Assembly: GCA_018114805.1 (NCBI GenBank) | Contig: CP073042.1 | Location: 3,472,001-3,536,000 of the forward strand | DNA: 64,000 nucleotides | Direction: 5' to 3' | Origin: Candidatus Streptomyces philanthi | GTDB lineage: Bacteria; Actinomycetota; Actinomycetes; Streptomycetales; Streptomycetaceae | Shown here: positions 46,803 to 54,614 of the stretch, in pieces | Position numbering within the stretch: the first letter of the stretch is position 1 | How the letters are laid out: each line of letters starts with the position of its first letter | The notes under the pieces: generated by a model | The model's input: the letters and a program-made list of their open reading frames with translations, nothing else | Told to the model about the DNA's origin: nothing | Database searches by the model: none | Position numbers and translations under genes: made by a program

Positions 46803-47270
46803 ATGACCGAGGGGGATGGCATGGCCACCGTCGAACTTCGTTTCAGTGCCCTTCCAGAGCACGTCCGCACCGCCCGGCTGGTGGCAGCCGCTGTGGCGCG
46901 CCGGGCCGGAGTCGACGAGGCCGTGTTGTACGAGGTGCGGCTCGCCGTCGGCGAGGCGTGCTCTCGAGCCGTCGGACTGCACGTCAGTAATGGTGTCTCG
47001 GCACCGGTGCAGGTGGCCCTGACCGAGGAGGAGAAGAAGTTCTCCATCGAGGTCGGGGACGAGGCACCGCGAGCCGTGCCCGGGCGTGCCACCGATAGTG
47101 ACGGCGCCGGCGACGCGCCGGCGGGCGATGAATCCGGGGCCGAGGCGGAAGACGAGATGGGCCTCGCGGTGATCAGCGGGCTGGTCGATGACGTCGAGGT
47201 GACCTCGGACGAGGCGGGCGGTGTGATCCGCATGAGCTGGCCCACCGCTGACGCGTCCACCCCTTCCTGA
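46803..47270 (+). CDS. ATP-binding anti-sigma factor, BldG partner (ApgA-like)
   Basis: A 155-residue HATPase_c protein of the RsbW/SpoIIAB type. It has VELRFSALPEHVRTARLVAA, the N-box helix VLYEVRLAVGEACSRAVGLH, and MGLAVISGLVDDVEV with the G1-like box. An acidic Gly/Ala insertion (GRATDSDGAGDAPAGDESG) lies between. In S. coelicolor the gene just downstream of bldG encodes its anti-sigma partner. ATG 46803 and ATG 46821 are both possible starts; each has a G-rich ribosome binding site. Confidence 0.85.
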   Translation: MTEGDGMATVELRFSALPEHVRTARLVAAAVARRAGVDEAVLYEVRLAVGEACSRAVGLHVSNGVSAPVQVALTEEEKKFSIEVGDEAPRAVPGRATDSDGAGDAPAGDESGAEAEDEMGLAVISGLVDDVEVTSDEAGGVIRMSWPTADASTPS

Positions 47271-48164
47271 TACGTGTCGGGCCGTTCCTGACATATCTGG
47301 TCCTTGCTGACGCGTTCGGCCCTTCCTGCCGCGCGGCTTCCGACGACGCGGGCTGAGCCCCGGCTCTCCGCTGTCGGCCCGGTCCGAGTGCTCCAGACGC
47401 GCCCGAGCCTGATTCTGAGTTGGACGCGGCCACTCACGCTGTCGGGCCTGGCTGCGACACGTCGCGTTCGCATGCGCGCGGGAGCCCGTAGGGGCGTGAC
47501 ACCGGTGGTGGGTGACGCCGGGGCGGATTTCCTACGGAGGTCGCGGCGGGCCACTGCCATTGTTGCGGTGGCGCTCGCGTGTGCGCGTGCGTGGGTGTGG
47601 GTGCGGTGCCGGCCATGCGTGCGAGGGCGGCGTCGTCGCGCTCGCAGGGGCCGTCTGGGGGTCGGTCGTGCGTCGCCCCGTCTGGTGGCCGTGCGGTCGG
47701 TGGTCGCGCGTGGGGATGCCGGTGTCAGCGGGCCCGGCATGCTCGCGGAGCGGGCTCGGTTGCGTCCACTTCGCGCCCTCTTGGCGGGGCCGGGACGAGG
47801 GGCGTCGCTTCTCGGCGGAGTCGGAGAGCGCGCCGTCGGGGCGTAAGAATGTAATGCTCCAAAGCTGTTTATTGTTGTCCTCTGAGGCGGGGGCAAAGCT
47901 CTGAGCAGGTGCGTTCATAAGACCCTGAGATCATTTCTTGGGCGTCAGCATGATGGGCGCTTTCCTTCGTATGAGGGAAATTGCGGCGGCCGAACCATTT
48001 GATCACCGCTCATGCAAGCGAATTCTCTTAGAGGTGCACTGTTTTGATCTCGCGTTGATCCCTACAATCCGTCCACATCTTGAGCTCAGGATGCCTGGGC
48101 GTGGCGGCTGTTTCGCGGTCGTGAAACCGCTGCGCGCCCATGTGCCAAACGTCAAGGAGGACGA
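47271..48164 (+). promoter_or_regulatory. Long upstream region of hppA
   Basis: Almost 0.9 kb. 47271-47830 is GC-rich and non-coding. From about 47840 the sequence becomes markedly AT-rich (for example GTAATGCTCC, CTGTTTATTGTTGTCC), as expected of promoters and an untranslated leader. TACAAT near 48070 could be a -10 element, but the -35 region is weak. No riboswitch fold that I know is recognisable. The hppA ribosome binding site AAGGAGG lies at 48154-48160. Confidence 0.45.
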
Positions 48165-50568
48165 ATGGCGGGGCCTCTTACCCCTCATCAGCTAGACCTG
48201 TCCCCAACCCTGGCCGCTGCCGAGCTGACCGACGGCAACCGATTGATCGTCCTGCTGATCGCCGCCGTGGCGGTGGCGGCGCTGGCCGTCGCAGTCGTGC
48301 TCGTACGCCAAGTGCTCGCCGCCGGCGAGGGCACGGACAGCATGAAGGAGATCGCGGCCGCGGTGCAGGAGGGCGCGAATGCCTATCTGGCCCGGCAGTT
48401 GCGTACCCTCGCCGTTTTCGCGGCCGTCGTGTTCTTCCTGCTCATGCTGTTGCCAGCCGATAACTGGTCGCAGCGTGGCGGTCGTTCGCTCTTTTTCTTG
48501 ATCGGCGCCGGATTCTCGGCGGCGACCGGGTATATCGGCATGTGGCTCGCGGTTCGCAGTAATGTCCGAGTTGCCGCCGCGGCGCGTGCGGCAACGCCCG
48601 AAGAAGGTCAGCCGCGTAAAGACCTGACCGAGGTTTCGCACGCGGCCATGAAGATCGCTTTTCGTACCGGCGGTGTGGTCGGCATGTTCACCGTGGGGCT
48701 TGGCCTGTTGGGCGCGGCCTCCGTGGTGCTGGTGTACGCGGCCGACGCGCCGAAGGTGCTGGAGGGCTTCGGCCTGGGCGCGGCGCTCATCGCGATGTTC
48801 ATGCGTGTCGGCGGCGGCATCTTCACCAAGGCCGCGGACGTCGGCGCCGACCTCGTGGGCAAGGTCGAACAGGGCATCCCCGAGGACGACCCCCGCAACG
48901 CCGCGACCATCGCGGACAATGTGGGGGACAACGTCGGCAACTGCGCCGGCATGGCGGCCGACCTCTTCGAGTCGTACGCCGTGACCCTGGTGGCCGCGCT
49001 CATCCTCGGCAAGGTCGCCTTCGGCGACTCGGGCATGGCGTTTCCGCTGATCGTCCCGGCCATCGGGGTGGTCACCGCGATGATCGGGATCTTCGCGGTG
49101 GCGCCGCGCCGCGCGGACCGGAGCGGTATGACGGCGATCAACCGGGGCTTCTTCATCTCGGCGGCCATCTCGCTGGTCCTGGTGGCCGCGGCGGTCTTCG
49201 CGTACCTGCCGTCCTCGTACGCCGACCTTGACGGCATCACGGACAAGGAGATCCTGGCGCACGACGGTGACCCGCGGTTCCTCGCCTTGGTGGCCGTCGC
49301 GATCGGCATCGTGTTGGCCGCCCTGATCCAGCAGCTCACCGGGTACTTCACGGAGACCACCAGGCGGCCGGTGCGGGACGTGGGCAAGACCTCGCTGACC
49401 GGGCCCGCGACCGTGGTGCTCTCGGGCATCTCGCTCGGCCTGGAGTCGGCGGTCTACTCGGCGGCACTGATCGGCCTGAGCGTGTACGGGGCGTTCCTGC
49501 TGGGCGGCACCTCGATCATGCTGGCGCTGTTCGCGGTGGCACTGGCCGGCACCGGACTGCTCACCACTGTCGGTGTCATCGTTGCCATGGACACCTTCGG
49601 ACCCGTATCGGACAACGCGCAAGGCATCGCCGAGATGTCCGGCGACGTCCGGGACGAGGGCGCGCAGGTGCTCACCGACCTGGACGCGGTGGGCAACACC
49701 ACCAAGGCGATCACCAAGGGCATCGCGATCGCCACGGCGGTGCTGGCCGCGGCCGCGCTGTTTGGCTCTTACCGCGAAGCGATCGCCGAGGCGGTCAACG
49801 ACGTCAACGCGAACGTGGCCGGCGAGATGAACCTGAGTATGGACATCTCGCAGCCGAACAACCTGGTGGGGCTCGTCTTCGGCGCGGCGGTCGTCTTCCT
49901 CTTCTCCGGCCTGGCGATCAACGCGGTGTCGCGGTCGGCGGGCTCCGTGGTCTACGAGGTGCGCCGGCAGTTCCGGGAGAAGCCCGGGATCATGGACTAC
50001 ACCGAGAAGCCCGACTACGGGCGCGTCGTCGACATCTGCACCAAGGACGCGCTGCGCGAACTGGCCACCCCCGGCCTGCTCGCGGTGCTCGCGCCGATCG
50101 CCGTCGGGTTCTCGCTGGGCATCGGCGCGCTGGGGTCGTTCCTGGCCGGGGCGATCGTTGCCGGGACGCTGATGGCGGTCTTCCTCGCCAACTCCGGCGG
50201 TGCCTGGGACAACGCGAAGAAGCTGGTGGAGGACGGCCATCATGGCGGCAAGGGCAGCGATGCGCACGCCGCGACGGTCATCGGCGACACGGTCGGCGAC
50301 CCGTTCAAGGACACGGCGGGCCCGGCGATCAACCCGCTGCTCAAGGTGATGAACCTGGTGGCGCTGCTCATCGCGCCGGCGGTCGTGAAGTTCAGCTACG
50401 GCGACGACGCGAGCCCGGGCCTGCGGGCGGTCATCGCCAATACTGGCGATCCTGGCCATCATCGGGGCGGTCTACCTCTCCAGGCGGCGCGGCATCGCGG
50501 TGGGTGACGAGGGCGAGTCCAGCGCCGACCGGAAGGCCCAGAGCGTCGACCCCGCGGTGGTGTCCTGA
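48165..50568 (+). CDS. hppA: Membrane-bound proton-translocating pyrophosphatase (3' frameshift; conserved Asp replaced)
   Basis: An H+-PPase of about 800 residues with 15 or so membrane segments. The first is LIVLLIAAVAVAALAVAVVL; ADVGADLVGKVEQGIPEDDP carries the substrate Lys/Asp set. It hydrolyses pyrophosphate to pump protons. The motif normally reading DNVGDNVGDCAG is DNVGDNVGNCAG here, with Asn259 (codon 48939-48941) in place of an Asp that binds metal-pyrophosphate in homologues. GGAWDNAKKLVEDGHHGGKG and GDTVGDPFKDTAGPAINPLL are normal. An extra A at 50439-50440 shifts the end; corrected it reads ILAIIGAVYLSRRRGIAVGD and stops at 50566-50568. Confidence 0.93.
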
Positions 50569-50608
50569 GCCAGATCGAGCGCGACACCGCAGGTCAGGCG
50601 CACGCCTG

Positions 50609-50645
50609 GCGTACCGCCACCGCATGCCACGCGGTGGCGGTACGC
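50609..50645 (+). terminator. Strong hairpin after hppA
   Basis: GCGTACCGCCACCGC (50609-50623) and GCGGTGGCGGTACGC (50631-50645) form a perfect 15-bp stem with a seven-base loop, 40 bases after the corrected hppA stop. Confidence 0.85.
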
Positions 50646-51071
50646 GTTGGACGACCCGTACGCTGTCGGTGGCCGCGCGTGGCGGCGGCGCGTGGCGGGT
50701 TCTGTGTCCGGTGTTCTGCGCGGGGGCTGTCGGTGAGTGGTGAGGGTGCGGGCGCCGGGAGGGGCGGGGCGCCGGGGGTAACGCGGGGGCGGGTGGCGCG
50801 CTTTGGCGCACGGCCCGCCCGCCGTGTCGCTGTTGTGACGCCCCGTCGGGCCCGTGATACGGATCGGTCGGGGCGCGGCGCGGCGGGTGGCGTGCGGCCG
50901 GGGTGGGGCGCGGGTATGCGGGGGGGCCGGTCGTCCGGATGGCGAGGTGAACGCCACGCCCAGTGCGGCGTAAATATCCCTAATAGGCCATATAAGGGAT
51001 GTTCAACTCGTAGCTCTGGCTCTGCGGGCGTGTAAGTTCCGGGGCCGAAGGCCATGGAAGGGACCAATCCG

Positions 51072-51677
51072 GTGAACAAGAAGCTTGTGGCGGCACTGTC
51101 CGGCGGTGCGACACTCGTACTGGCGCTGACTGGCTGCGGCGGCGGTGACGACGACGGCGACAAGAAAGTCGAGAGCTGGGCCGAGAAGGTCTGCGGCGGC
51201 ATGCAGCCACAGCTGAAGAAGATCCGGGACGCCAACGCGGCCATTCAGGGTGGCGCCGACGAGCCCGACTCCAAGAAGCTCCAGCAGACGGACTCCCAGG
51301 CGTTCCAGCAGATCTCCGACGCCTATCGGGCGCTGGGCAAGTCGGTCAAGGACGCGGGCGCTCCGCCGGTGGACGACGGCGAGAAGGCGCAGACCGAGGC
51401 GCTCGAGGGCCTCAACGCCAGGTCGCGGGCGTACGAGGACCTCAAGACGGCCGTCGACAAGTTGGACACCAAGGACAAGTCGAAGTTCGCCAAGGGCCTC
51501 AACGGCATCGCCGAGGAACTCAACAAGCTGTGCAAGAACAGCGACGACGCGTTCAAGCGACTCCAGGAAGGCGAGGTGGGCGAGGCGATGGCCAAGCAGA
51601 AGGGCTGCCAGCGACCCAGCGGCGGCGCGCCGGCCCCCTCCCTGGACGTCAACGCCCCGGCGGCCGAGGGCTCCTGA
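51072..51677 (+). CDS. Small secreted lipoprotein
   Basis: A 201-residue protein. GTG 51072 gives VNKKLVAALSGGATLVLALT and the lipobox ALTGC. The mature part is charged and helical, with SWAEKVCGGMQPQLKKIRDA, TDSQAFQQISDAYRALGKSV and GLNGIAEELNKLCKNSDDAF; a disulphide between the two Cys is possible. A homologue of this type follows hppA in S. coelicolor. Function is unknown. An AT-rich promoter region (TAAATATCCCTAATAGGCCA) lies 75-105 bases upstream. Confidence 0.82.
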   Translation: MNKKLVAALSGGATLVLALTGCGGGDDDGDKKVESWAEKVCGGMQPQLKKIRDANAAIQGGADEPDSKKLQQTDSQAFQQISDAYRALGKSVKDAGAPPVDDGEKAQTEALEGLNARSRAYEDLKTAVDKLDTKDKSKFAKGLNGIAEELNKLCKNSDDAFKRLQEGEVGEAMAKQKGCQRPSGGAPAPSLDVNAPAAEGS

Positions 51678-52044
51678 CGGGGTGTCGACGTCGCTCGCGG
51701 CTCCGGCCTGCCTGACCGGGCGAACCTGACCAGACGAGACCGACCAGACGAAACCTGACCAGGGGGACACGCGCGGGCGCTCGGACGAGTGGCGGTGCGC
51801 GAGCGCGCCGGCCGCGCCGGCTGACCAGGTCGACCCCTGGCGATCCTCGGAGCCGCCCGACGGTCGCCGCGAGCGCGGGCCCCGTGCGTGCGGATTGACG
51901 GCCCGTACGAGCGCGGAAGCAAGGCCGTACGGGCGGAGCCAGGGCCCCGCGAGAGCGGCGGCACAACGGGCCCGGCGCCCCGCCACACCCGGCTCGGCGC
52001 CGGGCCTTCGCCGATTGTCGGTGGTTGCCCCGACAATGGGGACC
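51678..52044. other. Intergenic region before the methyltransferase gene
   Basis: About 370 bases. The first 100 carry short imperfect repeats of CCTGACCAG/GACCAGACGA. No gene or clean hairpin is seen. Confidence 0.4.
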
Positions 52045-53532
52045 ATGAGTACGCACCAGTTGCCCCACGCCGATCCGCAGCGCGCCGAACGCCTTCGCGC
52101 GGCGCTGCTCGCCGCCGTACTCCCGGTCGAGGACTGCCTGGCCGACGGCTGGCTGGTGCCCGCCGGCACCGCCGACGTTCCGGCGTCGGACACCGGCGCG
52201 GGTGGGAGCGCGGCCGGTGGCGGCGCGGTGCGGGCGAGCGTGGACGTGCGGCCGTACGGCGGGCCGAACGGGGAGGACTGGTGGATCGTCTCCGACCTCG
52301 GCTGTGCGCTGGGGGGCGCGGGCGGGATCGCCGTACGCCCTGGGGCGCACGCCGCGTCGGACGCGCGGGCCGGAGCCGACGGGGCGGTCGATGTGGGCCC
52401 GACCGACGACGAGCAGCGCGCCGTGCCGCGGTCGCAGTTGGTGCTCGGCGTGGGCGGCGCCTCCACCACGCTGGCCGGCATCACCGTCCGGGAGCCGGTC
52501 GGACGGGTCCTCGACCTGGGCACCGGGTCCGGCATCCAGGCGTTGCACGCCGCGCGGCACGCCAGCAGCGTCACCGTGACCGACCGCAACCCGCGGGCCC
52601 TGCGGTTCGCCCGGCTGACCCTCGCGCTGTCGGGGGCGGCTGTTCCGGAGGCCCGGGAGGGTTCGCTGTTCGAGCCGGTGCGGGGGGAGACGTTCGACCT
52701 GATCGTGTCCAACCCGCCCTTCGTGATCTCCCCCGGCGCGCGGTTCACGTACCGGGACGGCGGCATGGGCGGAGACGACCTGTGCCGGACGCTGGTCGAG
52801 GGCGCGGCCGAGCACCTGACGGACGGCGGTTACTGCCAGTTGCTGGCGAACTGGCAGCACGTGGCGGGGGAGGACTGGCGGGATCGGGTCGCGAGCTGGG
52901 TACCGCGGGGCTGCGACGCGTGGATCGTGCAGCGTGAGGTGCAGGACGTCGCGCAGTACGCGGAGCTGTGGCTGCGGGACGGCGGCGACCACCAGGGGGA
53001 CCCGGCGGCGTACGCGGAGCGGTACGACGCCTGGCTGGACGAGTTCGCGGCGCGGCGCACGACGGCGGTTGGCTTCGGCTGGATCACCCTGCGCAAGTCC
53101 GGCGCCGCTAACCCATCGGTGACCGTGGAGGAGTGGCCGCACCCAGTGGAGCAGCCGCTGGGTGAGAGCGTGCGGGCGCACTTCGAGTGCCAGGACTTCC
53201 TGCGGGCCACGGATGACGCGGCCCTGTTGGCGGCGCGCTTCCGGCTCGCGCCCGAGGTGGTGCAGGAGCAGGTGGGGCTGCCGGGGGCGGAGGACCCTGA
53301 GCACGTGGTGCTGCGGCAGAACCGGGGCATGCGGCGCGCGACTAAGGTGGACACGGTCGGCGCGGGGTTCACCCGGGTGTGTGACGGCTCGTTGAGCGCG
53401 GGGCGCATTCTGGACGCGATCGCCCAGTTGCTCGGCGAGGACCCGGTCCAGCTCCGGGACCGGACGCCGGAGTCCATCCGGCTCCTGGTCGAGCAGGGCT
53501 TCCTGGAACCGGTCGGGGACGCGGAGGCGTAG
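52045..53532 (+). CDS. SAM-dependent methyltransferase with N6-type NPPF motif
   Basis: A 495-residue protein. The SAM-binding motif is RVLDLGTGSGIQALHAARHA, motif II near VTVTDRNPRALRFARLTLAL, and the catalytic motif LIVSNPPFVIS, as in enzymes that methylate amide or exocyclic nitrogen (RlmG/PrmC relatives). A substrate-recognition part lies before it (residues 1-150) and a winged-helix-like C-terminal domain after it (FRLAPEVVQEQVGLPGAEDP, ESIRLLVEQGFLEPVG). Substrate is likely rRNA or a translation protein, not proven. ATG 52045 was chosen; an in-frame ATG nine bases earlier is equally possible. Confidence 0.85.
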   Translation: MSTHQLPHADPQRAERLRAALLAAVLPVEDCLADGWLVPAGTADVPASDTGAGGSAAGGGAVRASVDVRPYGGPNGEDWWIVSDLGCALGGAGGIAVRPGAHAASDARAGADGAVDVGPTDDEQRAVPRSQLVLGVGGASTTLAGITVREPVGRVLDLGTGSGIQALHAARHASSVTVTDRNPRALRFARLTLALSGAAVPEAREGSLFEPVRGETFDLIVSNPPFVISPGARFTYRDGGMGGDDLCRTLVEGAAEHLTDGGYCQLLANWQHVAGEDWRDRVASWVPRGCDAWIVQREVQDVAQYAELWLRDGGDHQGDPAAYAERYDAWLDEFAARRTTAVGFGWITLRKSGAANPSVTVEEWPHPVEQPLGESVRAHFECQDFLRATDDAALLAARFRLAPEVVQEQVGLPGAEDPEHVVLRQNRGMRRATKVDTVGAGFTRVCDGSLSAGRILDAIAQLLGEDPVQLRDRTPESIRLLVEQGFLEPVGDAEA

Positions 53533-54152
53533 CCGGCCGCCCGCCGTTGCGGAACGCGGACGCGGCTTCGCCCGGTGGGGCGGGCGGGGCGGAGAGGAGC
53601 ACGGAGGGGGCGGCCCGGGGCACGAGGGGCGTGCGGGGTGAAGGGCGGCGGGCGAGAGGTGGGGCGGCGGGCGAGGCCGCGGGCAGCGGTGGGCGGGGTG
53701 CCGGGGCGCGGCTCGCCGCGCGGGTGAGGACCGGGGTGCGTCGTGCCCGTTGAAGAGTCGTACTCTGTTAGAGAGGGGTGTCGTCGCGCCGGGTACGGAG
53801 CCTGCCGGGTGGCCCCGCCCCGGCTTTGTCGCCCGTGCGGCCTGTCGCCGGCCCCGGCGGGCGTGCGCGTCGTCGGCGGCGGTGGCTCGCCGGCGCCGGT
53901 CTCGTCAGCCGATGTGATGCGGTGCCGACGCGGTGCGGTGCCGACGCGGTGCCGGGGTGCCGACGCGGTGTGGGCGTCTGGCGGGTGTGGGGCCGGTGTG
54001 CCGGGTGGGGTGTGTGGCGTGCGGTGGCTGGGTTCGGCTCCGACTCGGCCGAAAATGAGCGGCGGGCGCGCGTGCCGGCCCGGTGGACAGCGATGTGAGG
54101 ACGTTCACGTGGCGTTCGCCCGGAAGCCGTCCGTACGTGCCACCCTCCTCGC
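53533..54152. other. GC-rich intergenic region with repeats
   Basis: About 620 bases with no supported gene. It includes a tract of near-tandem GGTGCCGACGCGGTG repeats and, at 54030-54130, the likely promoter of the small membrane protein gene. Confidence 0.45.
53921..53970. repeat. Three copies of GGTGCCGACGCGGTG
   Basis: Identical 15-base units at 53921-53935, 53937-53951 and 53956-53970, separated by one and four bases. They are not in a gene. Confidence 0.85.
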
Positions 54153-54359
54153 ATGGAGAGTGGACCCGAGGCCTTCGCTGGCACGGCATTCGCGCTGTTC
54201 GGCGTCGCGCTGCTGCTGTGGACGGCGGTCCGGCTGCGGCAGCGCCAGCCCGTCCTGGACGGCTCGCACCCGACGGTCGCCGCGGTCCTCTCCGCCGTTC
54301 TCGGCACCGCCGCGCTGGTCGGCGGAATCTGGTTGCCTGGGCTCCGGCTGACCGGCTGA
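54153..54359 (+). CDS. Small membrane protein of unknown function
   Basis: A 68-residue protein with two membrane segments: AFAGTAFALFGVALLLWTAV and VAAVLSAVLGTAALVGGIWL, separated by a basic loop LRQRQPVLDG. It lies just before topA, where a similar small membrane protein is found in S. coelicolor. Confidence 0.75.
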   Translation: MESGPEAFAGTAFALFGVALLLWTAVRLRQRQPVLDGSHPTVAAVLSAVLGTAALVGGIWLPGLRLTG

Positions 54360-54614
54360 CCGACCCGGCAGAGTGCTGGCCCGTGCGGCACGCGGCCCGG
54401 TTGTCGGGTTACCGTGACAGCGCCTAGGCGGTGCGCAGCAGGAGGAGTGGTTAGGCGACCATCGGCTTACCCTTCGAGTGGCGTTGAGGGCTTTTTCCGT
54501 TTGACACCGAGGCGGGAGGTACCGTCACGCTCCGCAGCGTCACCGTATTGCCACCGCGAGCACCGTACGCGTGGTGGCCCAGCCACTGAGCGTCGACCGG
54601 AGAGAAGAGCGAAG

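Noticed and set aside
48192..50462. Minus-strand open frame of 756 codons
   Set aside because: Antisense to hppA, rich in His/Asp/Arg, no recognisable domain.
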